This document shows, piece after piece, positions 11,301 to 22,239 of a stretch of 64,000 nt of DNA. This stretch comes from Leuctra nigra. Its lineage: Eukaryota > Arthropoda > Insecta > Plecoptera > Leuctridae. The stretch lies in assembly GCA_934045905.1 (NCBI GenBank), contig OW203769.1:23591705-23655704 (forward strand), in the 5' to 3' direction. The notes beneath the pieces are model-generated. The model saw only the letters and a list, made by a program, of their open reading frames with translations, ran no database searches and had not been told where the DNA came from. Each line of letters starts with the position of its first letter. Position 1 is the first letter of the stretch. The position numbers and the translations under genes are program-made.

Positions 11301-14300
11301 CCCCCCCCCCCTCCACCCAAAAATAATGAGAATATTTTCATGCACAAAGGCACATTATTATAAGATAAGTTTAATGAGGATTTTGTGAAAGTTTTGAGTT
11401 ACTATCACCAACTCCGCCATTTTTATTCTAATATTGAAAGCAAAATTTTGACCCCCCCTACCCCCCCCCCCAAATATGAAAAAATTTGATATGCACCGTA
11501 GCCTATGTTGATAAGCTAGTTTTTCTGAGTATATGCTGAAATTTTTACAGGTTTATCATCAAACCCCTAATTTTTCACCTAACTGACTGTACTATAGTAT
11601 TTTCCCTGGTAAGATACTGTATTTAAATGTTTTTCTGTGATAACGCAATGCTTTATAATGTGGGAGTACCTACAATATTTAATATACTATTAAATGTATT
11701 TCATATATAGTAATAAACTTGATGTTGCAAATTTATATCATAAAGTTATTCCGGGATCGTCTGCATTGTATTGGTTCGCTCTACGCAAAAACGACCAAAT
11801 GTCGTTGCATCAGGTTTTTTGATAATTTTCAAATTTTACTATGTTGTAACTTGATACTAGTTGAGTACAAATTAATTTTTTCAAATTTTTCAAATTCACC
11901 CTTCTCAAGTTACATTACCTTGAACATTGGCCTGAGTGGTAAAAATGGCTCGTCTAAGCTATTGCAAAAGTCGCTGTATTTTCCAAATAAATAAAGATAA
12001 CGGATTCCAGTAAACGTAGTTCTCTTCAACACATCTCTGTCTATCATTTTGGTTATCATAATGTTCGTCGTACACCCTCTGTGTGACCCTCAAATCAGGT
12101 GTTGAATATAATATTAAGGTAATTTTTCCAATATACACTGTTTTTGACGCTCGATTGTAATCAGATTTTTAAAGGAAACTAATCTATATGACAAAATTTA
12201 GAAGAAGAAAAAAAAATTAAAATTATGATATTAAAAGTTAACATGTAAAATATAAATTAAAATTTTTGAATTAAAATTTTTGAAAAATAAATTGAAAAAA
12301 TGGCGCTAATAACCAAGTCGTTATGCGCAAAAAAAAATTAAAATAAAACTGAAGGGTTGAAAATTACAAGCCAATTTATTATGTGTGGATCTTCTACGTA
12401 TAATTATATGGTGTAGATATTAACCTTAATTTGTATAGTTATTTGTATACCTTCAAAAAATCTTGAAAAAATGCAAAATGGTCAAATTGGTACTTTTCAA
12501 CCCCATGTTTCCCCAAGAGGGCACAGTGCCAAAAAATTGAGTTTGTGCGCGATTAGGACTCATATATTGGTATTCCATCCCTGAATGAAAGTTTCGTTTT
12601 GTATTTCGGCTTTATGTCGAAATGGCAAGCATTTCTGTGTTGCGTTAATAATAAAAAATTAATGTTAAATGCAATTTAAAATTTGGTTCATTTGAGCCCC
12701 ATTTAATATACAAGGGCAAGGAGTTGTGTCAAGTTCTGACACTAGCGAGTGAGTGCCGTCATCACATCTCAATGAGTCAGCCAGCAACGTAGTGGGCCAG
12801 GGGTTAGAGTGTGTTTATATTTATTATTAATAATTATGTCATTTCAATTGTCTCAGGCCCGGTTGCACCATGTCCCGATAAGCAAGATAAAGTTTTAGCG
12901 GTCTAGATGGCTGTGTTTCATTGGCTGTTGCCATGGTTTCAGCCGATAAATCCTACCGCTAACTTTATCGGGACATGGTGCAACCGGGCCTTAATATAAC
13001 TTTAGTTGATAGTTTCTCTGCCACCTGTATATATACAATGTGTAGAGCAATAAAACTTATAGTATATATTATATTATATATTATATATTCAGTGTGCATT
13101 CGTAACTCAATGTTTATGCATAAATGTGGGGCAATGTTCTCGTTCCATGATTCCATTCCAAACTGTTTGAGTGTGTTTAACGTCGCACTGTTCTGCAACT
13201 AGGCTAATGGCGACTGACGAATGAATATGTTGATAATGAGTGTAATTTGCCTACCTAATCAACGCGTGCCGGTTCTTCATTTTCTGCCGCCTTGAAACCA
13301 ACATAATGTAATAGTACAACTTTGGTCTCTGGAAACTCTGTTCGAAATGCCTTGAAAACTCAGGATGGAATGTCTATTTGTCTAAAAATCGAACCAACCA
13401 ACCCAAGAACCAAGATACATCCAAGAGATCCAATAACTTGATTGCTTGTATGCGATGCCTTCACAGACGATTTGATTGAAATTTCCATTTTTCAATAAAC
13501 TTGATTAGTTAGGTCGGGCCCGACTGTATTACATAGCCCGCTGTATTTAGACCGCCTACATTCAGTGTGACACTTAAAAATGAGTCGTGGTATGCACTAT
13601 GTAATGTATTGTTATTGTGTAATGTATGTTATAGGTGACTAGTCAGCATGGACTTAAGACACCATGGATGCCTGTATTTCCATTCATTCGACTAGATTCG
13701 ACTCAAGGTCACGCCCAGGTGGTTACGTCACAATGTTAAAAGGATAGGGAAACTGGGCGACCTGATCCAAATACGGTATCGCCCTCCATGGGCCAGTCCT
13801 GAATATTTCATCATTAATTTCTCAATAATTTCTATAAACCTAATCTACCAGCGTTTAAATAAATGTTGTAATTGATACGTTATTCTTAAATTAAAACACG
13901 TATCTTATCTTAGTAGAGGTAAATAAATAAGCCTATAAGTTATAACTACAAACCTTTATGAAAAGGAAAGACAATTCTACTGAATTTTGAATAAAAAATT
14001 TCACGATAAAATATACTATTGAATTCCTTTACTTTTGGTTCTGAAAATCTTAAATTGAACAATAATTCACGGTTATCTGCGAAAAAGCAGGAAAGTCAAG
14101 ATCTTGGTTGAAAGCTACTTACCTAGAAAGCATGGTGGTAGACACTAGAAAGTAAACTAATAATTTAATTTGGGTTTTGCGCATCACTAGAATGTTGAAT
14201 GCTGAAACATCTCCCGACGAACAAACAAGTCTATCAGATTTTCAGGCTGTGCAATCCAGATGTCATTTCTAAGTCCATCAATACGTAATATTTTATAATC

Positions 14301-16145
14301 ATTGTGCTGTAAGAGCATCCATAGTAAAATTGTGTTACAATTCAACAACATAAACACCTAATAGTTATCTTATGCATAAGTTTTTGAGAATAAAATATTC
14401 ATGTATAAACTTAGATGTCTTTATTAAATACCATGCAAATTGAAAATATTTGCCAACTGTAGGATGCGAACCCACGTCCCTGAATTGCCGGTCCAGTTTT
14501 GGCTCTTCCAATTAATTTACTTGAGTGATTGCCTGCTTTTTTCCGGGAATATAGAATTAATTTTCCTACTTCTTTAAGCCAATGCATCGTAATTGTTTCC
14601 ATTCGTAACTATTTGTATCCACTGTTCCTCTATCATTTGGCTTACCTGTGCTGATATGAGCCGTCAATGTTGACATTGGAGTATTGTCTGATTATAGGTA
14701 TGTAATCCCCTGGAAATGCTCTTGCTGCCACGAGTAACATGAGGATCTGAAAATATGGATGATATTTCAAATTATAATATTACATTCTCAGAGGTATTCT
14801 TTTCATTGGAGACTCCCCGGATATTTCGTCTGCTTGGCACATTATGCCTGAAACTGGCCTTCACTTCGGGTAATTGAGGCAAATTGATGCTATAGATAAT
14901 GTGGCTTATGTAATCGATGTGGTCTCGTGTGTTGTTTTTTAACAGGATCCTGTGATTTGTTTGCAATTTTATCTGAAACCGTTTGACCTTTTCAAGTTTT
15001 GTTATCGGGACAAACATTAAAGCGATTCTGGAGGTTTTCATTCAAATCTGAAAATAACTTCAATCGTTTGACAGTTTACATAAAAGAGTAATGAAAGAGT
15101 TTCAAGACCTAGAACAGCTACTTCATAAAGTAAATCACGCAAAATAGGCCACCTTTTTTATTCCCCCTTCCACCCCTTGTCAAAAGTTGTCACACTTTAT
15201 ACAACCCCCCCCCCCCTCCCCTAAAAAGTATGTGACACTTGCAGAAAAACTCAAAACTTTTGATTGATTTATTGCAAAAAATTACATTCCAAAAATGTAC
15301 AAAAAACAAAAAAAACAAAAAACTTGGTAGAATTATTATTATAATACGTATAATAGTTGTAAATAGTAAATGTAATAGTTGTCAATCAGTTGAGAATAAT
15401 AAAAGTGATATTTCTTTTTTCAGTTACATAGGTACAAATGATCACAATAATGATCACAAATTGTGACATCACGCTTCCCCCCCACTCTGTCACAGATTGT
15501 CACAGTATAACAGACTCCCCCTCCCCCCCTGAGGCGTGACATACTTTATGAACAGCAACTTACACACAAATATGAATTCGTATGAATTTCAAAGGTTCAC
15601 TTATCAACGCGTTACACAGAGCGTTTTCCTAGTTCTACACAGCAAGATAAAAAAAATATATTTTAAACTTAAAATATAAAATAATTACTTTATTAAAACT
15701 TATTTCAAAACTTATACCCTTGAGTATAGAAGGCTTTTAATAAAGGTACGTCTTAAAGTAAATAAAACCTTTTTAAATCTAAGTGTATTACTTATTTTAT
15801 ATTTGAGAAAGAATTAAAATTATGGTTTTATTTTATAAGAAACATAATAAGTAATTTTTTAACCTTTAATTGTTCTCATTATTTTTGCATCCGTATGAAA
15901 AATTCATTTTAAAATGAGGTGGCTAGAAAATATATTGTGAATATAGTTACCTACAGCTAATTATATCTAATAATCTCAATAACGTACTGTAACAACTCAC
16001 GTTGGGCCCCACGTTGGGCACCACTGTAACATTTCGACTGGGTTACTGGAGGGTAATACACTCGAGTTGTTACACAGTACATAATATAAATATTATATAT
16101 TTATTCACAAATTATTAATATATTTACCACAATGACGGCACGCAT
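8322..16145 (-). CDS. RR-1 cuticle protein, three exons
   Basis: Exon 1 is 16145-16128 (MRAVIV, donor GTAAAT). Exon 2 is 14746-14646 (acceptor TTTTCAG, donor GTAAGC). Exon 3 is 8580-8322 (acceptor TTTCAG, stop TAG). Phases join exactly (18+101+259 nt) to give 125 aa. Residues 1-16 form a signal peptide (MRAVIV then [10 protein letters not shown]). The mature part runs [20 protein letters not shown], then [19 protein letters not shown], then the Rebers-Riddiford core [20 protein letters not shown] and [10 protein letters not shown]. Proteins of this family are secreted by epidermis, bind chitin through the aromatic residues of the core, and form soft (RR-1) cuticle. The 6.1-kb second intron carries a giant palindrome and several repeats. 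Exon GC content is far above the introns. Exon assignment is by eye; transcripts would settle it. Confidence 0.85.
9005..11600. repeat. Large palindrome of ~300-bp tandem units with poly-G/C tracts
   Basis: The left arm holds units starting near 9050, 9351, 9659 and 9958 (the last truncated). The right arm holds the same unit inverted, ending near 10350, 10650, 10955, 11260 and 11575. Each unit contains ATAGGCTACGGTGCATATCA, an AAATGGCGGAG-like segment and two G tracts of about 6-21 nt. Units pair one to one across the centre: the outer pair share GTCAAAATTTTGCTTTC, the third pair share TGGTTTAATTTTGATTTTC. The inversion junction is near 10130, with one extra partial unit (about 10130-10350) on the right. 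Flanking GTACGTTCAGTTAG at 9014 is also mirrored near 11580. No coding capacity. It lies wholly in an intron. Confidence 0.9.
12155..12345 (+). repeat. LINE 3' end with poly(A)
   Basis: Carries the codons [18 protein letters not shown], then the UTR ending ATAACCAAGTCGTTATGCGC and an A run, as in the fragment ending at 6673. Truncated to the last ~190 nt. Confidence 0.7.
12856..12990. mobile_element. MITE, 26-bp terminal inverted repeats
   Basis: Starts GGCCCGGTTGCACCATGTCC and ends with its reverse complement GGACATGGTGCAACCGGGCC. The repeats extend to about 26 bp (…CGATAA) with further imperfect pairing inside. Length 135 bp, non-coding. Flanks are TCA on the left and TTA on the right, possibly a decayed 3-bp TWA duplication as in PIF/Harbinger elements. 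Confidence 0.8.
13165..13235 (-). repeat. SINE fragment (family 1)
   Basis: The reverse complement contains the ATTCGTCAGTCGCCATTAGC segment, CTAGTTGCAGAACAGTGCGA and CGTTAAAC, the 3' body of the family-1 SINE. Confidence 0.6.
14420..14540 (-). repeat. tRNA-derived SINE head or tRNA pseudogene
   Basis: On the minus strand an A-box-like TTGGAAGAGCC is followed about 30 nt later by a B box in ACGTGGGTTCGCATCCTA. The D and T arms are recognisable but there is no proper acceptor stem, so this is not a functional tRNA. Confidence 0.45.
15115..15556. mobile_element. MITE-like element with C tracts
   Basis: The ends are inverted repeats: ACTTCATAAAGTAAATCACGC on the left, and on the right GCGTGACATACTTTATGAAC (reverse complement GTTCATAAAGTATGTCACGC). 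Inside are two C-rich stretches (15206-15223 and 15478-15530), each next to TTGTCACA-type motifs. The end motif (ATAAAG…GTCACGC) resembles that of the element at 56408-56687. It lies in intron 1 of the RR-1 gene. Confidence 0.55.
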
Positions 16146-16232
16146 TTTGCTGTATAACGTAATGTTCCAAAGTATTTCTTACAAATCCACTTGAACTCTG
16201 ATCTTAATCTAAACAAACTCATCGTATTTATA
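16146..16232 (-). promoter_or_regulatory. TATA/Inr core promoter of the RR-1 gene
   Basis: TATAAATAC starts at 16232 on the minus strand. A TCAGAG initiator has its A at about 16199, 33 nt downstream. The 5' UTR then runs about 54 nt to AAAATG at 16145. Confidence 0.65.
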
Positions 16233-16991
16233 CTGTAATCCATTCATTTTAATCTGATATAACAAACCAGATTCGCTTTCATTCAAGAATTACTAACATA
16301 AAACAAAGGTGCATCTTGGAAGAGCAATGGGAATGGTAGAAATTACTGAATTTAATTTATTGACTGGTTAAGACAAAACGATGATTTGGTTATGAACCGA
16401 AAGAAGGTTGCGTTTAAAGGTCACTTCCCTGATGATTAAGCTGGTCGCACACTGCGTTACTTAAGTTATTTATAATAATCTGTAAGGCAGCACCTAGCGT
16501 CCAGTTTTATATGTTGTTTACTCACTTGTGAGTTTCTTAAGTCTTGGTTCTTGGGTGTCAAATTGAGTAATTTTAATTTCCGGCTAATGAAATACCGTTT
16601 TGAGTATTTTAAAAGATCCAATCGGCTTTTGATTGAAATGATCTATTTTGGATTGAATGATATAGGCTTTATAGGTATGAGTATTAATTAAATATTATGC
16701 CTTGAAAAATGTTTGGTAATATCTTAGACAAAATAACTTTTAGTCTAAGGTATTGATAATTATCTTTAAAATTTACTATGCGGTGTTCTGTAGATTTTTG
16801 ATATTTAATATATGTCTCCGTAATGGAATAATAAAAGCCTATTCTTACACTTCTAATATTCTTAATTTATAATTTTCTATAAGATTCCAAAATATTATAA
16901 TATTTTTTTTTAATATTCTTTTGCCAGTGCAAAAGTTTACAATGTTACAAAAGGGTAAATCCATTTCAAAGCACCCAAATAGTCAAGATTT
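16233..16991. other. No gene recognised
   Basis: AT-rich sequence between the RR-1 promoter and the long-TIR transposon. No conserved frame or repeat. Confidence 0.35.
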
Positions 16992-18170
16992 TTTGCGTCA
17001 CCCCTTTTGATTTCGACCAAACTTGGTAGGATTGTTCCATATACAAAATAAGCGGACACGTATTTTTTATTTAGGGCTTAACTGCCACGGGGTCGGCCCT
17101 ACAGCCCCTTAAATAAATTCAATTTTAACTAAGGGTGGTTTATATAAACTCTCATAACTTTGTAACCATATGACATAGGTTGATGATCTTTTTTAATAAA
17201 TGTGTATAATAAGACGCGCTTTCATAAAATTATTATTTTGTTTTGTTTTATAATACATTAAGGGGTGACCAAATCACTTTTTGATTTTAAAGGGGTGGTT
17301 TCCCCGAAAAGGCCACTTTTAAAATTTCGAAAAAAATATATATTATTTGTGGTTATAATGTTCAAATTCCCTGAAAGTTTGGAAGTGGGCAGATTTTTCG
17401 TTAAGGCGCTAGAGACAAAAGCGTATATTAACGTCACTATAGCATACAACCCTATACTGCAAAAAGTTTGTCAAAGAGACCATGGTAAAACATTTAATGT
17501 AGTACGAGCACTTAATCCTTTTGTGTAATTGTAAGCAACAATAAAGAGTTAAAAAACATTTAAGAACTACAAATCCCCTCCCCCCCCCCCCCACTCCCGC
17601 CCACCCCTTCTACCAATATTTATTCAAATAGCGTCTAACGTGAGATTGGACTTTCACATGGAGAGAGGATGTTGACGGCAACTAATTAGTCATTTATTTG
17701 AAAGCAAATTGACTTCGTATCGTACAAAATTTTTCTTTCAAAATTGGGGACATAAAGTAAACTGATATTTAAAGAAAAAATGTGACAGGGGTGACCATTT
17801 TTTAAAATATATATTCTAGTATCTTTAGAGGGATAATTCTCCAATGAGCAATTCTAAATGATCAGAAAAATAAATGCTATTAATGCCATTGTTATGTACA
17901 CATTCTCAGCACGTTTGAATTGGGCCGTTGCTTGATTAAGAGCTAAACATTATATGTAGTCATATTTGTGTGAAACTTGCTGGAATCGCGCTATTTACGT
18001 TGCACTCTTCTCCAATTAGGCTAATGGTGACAAAGGAAGGGTTGTGAGGATATTTACGACAGTACCTATGAGAAAAACGGAAAGAATTGATGGTGGGAAG
18101 GAGATGGTCGCTGTCTATTAGTTAGGAACCTTCCCAGCATTTGCCTCTCGGCTTACCAAATCAAGAAATA
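16992..18170 (+). repeat. Left terminal inverted repeat of the transposon
   Basis: Pairs with 21061-22239 end to end with scattered substitutions and tract-length changes (C run at 17579-17592 against a G-rich stretch at 21638-21655). The inner end (about 18000-18165) is a family-1 SINE in minus orientation, so the SINE is part of the repeat. Open frames in this arm are mirrored in the other arm and are not genes. Confidence 0.85.
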
Positions 18171-18416
18171 GGAAGGTATAGGTTACGGAAATGAAACAGG
18201 CACCTCCAGAGTGCAAATTTAGAGCATTACTGTCTTAGGCATAGGTATTACTTCCATGACATATTATATAAGTAATGGTTAGTAATTGGTTGGCGTTGGT
18301 ATAAGCCCCATAACCTCGCCAAGGTCCCAACCAATGTATGAGGTCTTTTTTTTCAAGTGGAAAGGTTTAAAACCACTGTTCTGAATCTATGTGCAAGTTT
18401 TGAATTCTATGGATCA

Positions 18417-20531
18417 TTACTTCGTGAATACAGTTTCTTCTTTTGAATGAAGTGCGGAGGAAAATATTTTCGTTAAAACTTTTGAATTTGAAATCGGAAT
18501 GAAAGAATGAAGTTTTTGCGTACCAGAAATGGTTCGTGATCGCAAAAACCGATCTCTGAGGACATTTGCTTCTGTCTCGTGGTCCGCTTCAGTGCAGAAA
18601 GCAAAGTTGATGGCTTGAATGTTCGTGTTCGCCCAGTTATACAGCTGCATCGGGGTCATTATCTGGTCATCGTAGGGGCGCTGTAAGCTGGCACGAGCGG
18701 CCAATCTCTTGACGGTCCCTCCAACCCCGTCACATGCTGCTTTCCCATGCGACGTCGCAAAGAAATGCCACTCTGCCTTGATGTTAAAGTCTTCTTCATG
18801 ACAGCACAGATTTGCAAAATTCTTCCTATTTTTGTATTGCGACGCAGCGCCGTCAGAAAAATAGAAGATTTTTGTTGGTCTGGTGTTACACACACTGGTA
18901 AGAAGCTCAATTAATTTTCTTTGGAACAAATGTACGGCCACCGTATTGTGTGTCAGACAATCGGACACTACAACAAGGCTGACATGATGCAGTTCGCCAT
19001 CCTCATTGTAGTATGCTACAAATGGGTGGATCGTGGCCGACGAATTGTTCCAATGAAACCCTTGGGCTTCGTCCTGCAACACAAACGAATAGTTCTCCGC
19101 GAAATCGCAAATCACAAGGAACTCTCCTGGCTGAAGCTTGGTCTTCAGTTCCTTGTGATATTCCGACTGTTTTGTGGCGGTGAACGAGTGACGAACTAAG
19201 ATGGCTAATGCGTCGCAAAAGCTGTCCAGAAAATCATCCACTTTCATTGTCACTATTTCCAGAGAACACCTGTCAACTGCCACCCACCTTTTAAACGTAA
19301 TGTCTTCATATGCATGTTCATCCATGCGTTCTCGTAGGTGCTCTTTGAGGTGCGTTACTCCAGGACACGCTGGGCACTCGCCGAAGTAACAGGACACTTG
19401 CGGGTTGTTGCATATGACAGCCGATATGCATTCTTTAAATGTTTTTAAAGGCATCTCATCTTGGGCCGAAATGTCTGCAATTTTCGCACCAATCATCATC
19501 AATATCATATTTTGATGTATTGTGCAGACACATACGCTGTGAGTTCCGCTTGCTCCTGGCAACACACATTCCTTGGGACGAAGGTCCGCGAACTTGGAAA
19601 ATCCTATTTTATGGTCTGGAAATTGATCTTTAAACACTCGATAAAGCTCGCGAAGGTTGCTTAGAATAAGTCTTTTCTGCACCACAACTCGCTTGCCCTC
19701 GCGCTGCACTGACTTGCAGTCTTTTTTACCAGGCATTAATCGGCTGACGTCATCGGAATTATAAAATGATATGACGTCATCAACGATCTTCTGAGAGAGA
19801 GTTTTCCCTGGTTTGGGATTAGGAGACGAGAGGATTCCCTTTTCTAGAACAAGATCGTGGGCTAAGCGTGCCATATACTCGGTTGTTCCAAACACAGTTT
19901 GAACTTTTGCACGTGACCAACTTTGTGGAAGTACTGTCAGTATTTGCACTTGCACGCTCCTGTCTTTTGTAGACTTGAACTTTTCTTTTAACTGTCGAAT
20001 GATTTCACTCTCCTCGCTTTCTTCTTCAGGCTCAGCTGTTGACGTCGATGCCGTTGGTACAAGTACTGCTTCTATCGCCTTGGCAATCTCCTTCTGCTTC
20101 GCTAGCGGGTACTTCCCTTGCGTTAGTTTTTTAAGCACGACAGGAGATATTGGAAGCAGCGCCAAACCTTCGTTCAAAGCCGAAACAACAACTTCTTGCT
20201 CATAAGTGCGGCCCGCGACTGCCGGGAGAACTGAGGGTCTGAGGACCTGTGCAGGATCAGCGCCGTCTGAACTCGAAGACAAGCTGGGAACTGACGCAGG
20301 GGTGGCTGGAGACGGTTCATCTGGCCCTAGATCTGGCAGAGTCATGTCACTTGCAATCTTACTTCGACACGGACGACAAACCATACTTCCTTCAGGAAGC
20401 TGAGGTGTTTTCAACCTCAACAAAGTTGAAATTAGACGCAGTCCTCTCGTGACTCTGTGATGCTGAATGTTGAAGGGGTTGCAACATCTTGACCTGAAGA
20501 GCACCTTAGACGTTTTCTCTTGTTTTGGCAT
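18417..20531 (-). CDS. Transposase-like protein, intact, 704 aa
   Basis: The start is placed at the first ATG (MPKQEKTSKVLF); the frame is open 54 nt further upstream but without ATG. The N-terminus has a Cys/His-rich module (RSRCCNPFNIQHHR, then VCRPCRS) that may bind zinc and DNA. The middle holds CVCTIHQN and CYFGECPACPG, a second putative metal site. The C-terminal half has three well-spaced acidic sites in conserved-looking blocks: FLVICDFAENYSFVLQDEAQ, then IFYFSDGAASQYKNRKNF, then HGKAACDGVGGTVKRLAARA. This is the layout of an RNase H-like DDD/E transposase, which I infer to cut and join the element ends. No stop or frameshift interrupts it. Its GC content is well above the flanking arms. 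Exact family unknown to me. Confidence 0.75.
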   Translation of the reverse strand: MPKQEKTSKVLFRSRCCNPFNIQHHRVTRGLRLISTLLRLKTPQLPEGSMVCRPCRSKIASDMTLPDLGPDEPSPATPASVPSLSSSSDGADPAQVLRPSVLPAVAGRTYEQEVVVSALNEGLALLPISPVVLKKLTQGKYPLAKQKEIAKAIEAVLVPTASTSTAEPEEESEESEIIRQLKEKFKSTKDRSVQVQILTVLPQSWSRAKVQTVFGTTEYMARLAHDLVLEKGILSSPNPKPGKTLSQKIVDDVISFYNSDDVSRLMPGKKDCKSVQREGKRVVVQKRLILSNLRELYRVFKDQFPDHKIGFSKFADLRPKECVLPGASGTHSVCVCTIHQNMILMMIGAKIADISAQDEMPLKTFKECISAVICNNPQVSCYFGECPACPGVTHLKEHLRERMDEHAYEDITFKRWVAVDRCSLEIVTMKVDDFLDSFCDALAILVRHSFTATKQSEYHKELKTKLQPGEFLVICDFAENYSFVLQDEAQGFHWNNSSATIHPFVAYYNEDGELHHVSLVVVSDCLTHNTVAVHLFQRKLIELLTSVCNTRPTKIFYFSDGAASQYKNRKNFANLCCHEEDFNIKAEWHFFATSHGKAACDGVGGTVKRLAARASLQRPYDDQIMTPMQLYNWANTNIQAINFAFCTEADHETEANVLRDRFLRSRTISGTQKLHSFIPISNSKVLTKIFSSALHSKEETVFTK

Positions 20532-21060
20532 ATTAACAAGTATGCCAAAACAAACAAAAATAAACACAAACACGTATGAACTCAAAAAATTACAAAATAC
20601 GCTGGTAAGAGTTTACAGAGTTTACAAAGTTAACACATTTTCTTAAAATCGGATGAAAATCAACTGTCAAGTTAATCAATTCACTAAATCACTTTCAAAT
20701 GCCAATAGAAGTAGGTACAGTAGATAATACACAACCTCACGAGTCGAGCTTCAAAATCGCACTAAAATGCTGTCTGTTCATTTGGCATCCCTTCGGAGAG
20801 CGAAACCGCGCCTTGAGAGCCACCCTTTGTCTTCAAGGGGGGAGAGCAATAAAGCAATAAAGCTTGGAATCCACCCTTCTGCATGGTGAGAAGAAAGGTA
20901 GGTCCGAAAGATTTTTGGAAGGCCATTGGGATCTATCATTTGCCAACCTATTCGAGGAGTGTATAAACTATTCTAAATATATATGGTCTATTTCATGGAT
21001 ATATTTTTCTTGATTTTTAAATATATTTTTATTACATAGAAGTGTAGAGAATTACCTCCC

Positions 21061-22239
21061 TGTTTCTTGATTTGGTAAGCCGAGAGGCAAATGCTGGGAA
21101 GGTTCCTAACTAATAGACAGCGACCATCTCCTTCCCACCATCAATTCTTTCCGTTTTTCTCATAGGTAATGTCGTAAATATCCTCACAACCCTTCCTTTG
21201 TCACCATTAGCCTAATTGGAGAAGAGTGCAACGTAAATAGCGCGATTCCAGCAAGTTTCACACAAACATGACTACATATAATGTTTAGCTCTTAATCAAG
21301 CAACGGCCCAATTCAAACGTGCTGAGAATGTGTACATAACAATGGCATTAATAGCATTTATTTTTCTGATCATTTAGAATTGTGCCCTCATTGGAGAATT
21401 ATCCCTCTAAAGATACTAGAATATATATTTTAAAAAATGGTCACCCCTGCCACATTTTTTCTTTAAATATCAGTTTACTTTATGTCCCCAATTTTGAAAG
21501 AAAAATTTCGTACGATACGAAGTCAATTTGCTTTCAAATAAATGACTAATTAGTTGCCGTCAACATCCTCTCTCCATATGAAAGTCCAATCTCACGTTAG
21601 ACGCTATTTGAATAAATATTGGTAGAAGGGGTGGGCGGGAGTGGGGTGGGGAGGGGATTTGTAGTTCTTAAATGTTTTTTAACTCTTTATTGTTGCTTAC
21701 AATTACACAAAAGGATTAAGTGCTCGTACTACTTTAAATGTTTTACCATGGTGTCTTTGACAAACTTTTTGCAGTATAGGGTTGTATGCTAGAGTGACGT
21801 TACTATACACTTTTGTCTCTAGCGCCTTAACGAAAAGTCTGCCCACTTCCAAACTTTCAGAGAATTTAAACATTATAACCACAAATAATATATTTTTTTT
21901 TCAAAATTTTAAAAGTGGCCTTTTTGGGAAAACCACCCCTTTAAAATCGAAAAGTGATTTGGTCACCCCTTAATGTATTATAAAACAAAACAAAATAATA
22001 ATATTATGAAAGCGCGTCTTATTATACACATTTATTAAAAAAGATCATCAACCTATGTCATATGGTTACAAAGTTATGAGAGTTTATATAAACCACCCTT
22101 AGTTAAAATTGAATTTATTTAAGGGGCTGTAGGGCCGACCCCGTGGCAGTTAAGCCCTAAATAAAAAATACGTGTCCGCTTATTTTGTATATGGAACAAT
22201 CCTACCAAGTTTGGTCGAAATCAAAAGGGGTGACGCAAA
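21061..22239 (-). repeat. Right terminal inverted repeat of the transposon
   Basis: Reverse complement of 16992-18170. It contains the matching family-1 SINE (about 21072-21240, plus orientation) at its inner end: GAGGCAAATGCTGGGAAGGT, CACCATTAGCCTAATTGGAG. Confidence 0.85.

Larger units (their letters stand above)
16992..22239. mobile_element. DNA transposon with 1.18-kb terminal inverted repeats
   Basis: A left arm (16992-18170) and a right arm (21061-22239) of equal length are near-identical inverted copies. They enclose about 2.9 kb with a single intact transposase-like gene (18417-20531, minus). The outer ends read TTTGCGTCACCCC. Beyond them pairing weakens (CAAAGCAC against CAAAACAC), so the true termini may lie a few tens of bases further out, and I cannot name a target-site duplication. 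The superfamily is not certain from sequence alone. Sola-type or another of the less common cut-and-paste families is possible. Confidence 0.8.

Noticed and set aside
14104..14160. Minus-strand ATGCTTTCTAG followed by GTAAGT, resembling a tiny exon
   Set aside because: The three-exon RR-1 gene joins perfectly in phase without it, and its inclusion would break the frame.
17258..17528. Short frames in the transposon arm, mirrored at 21782-21973
   Set aside because: Both copies exist because the arms are inverted duplicates; no motif and no other evidence of coding.
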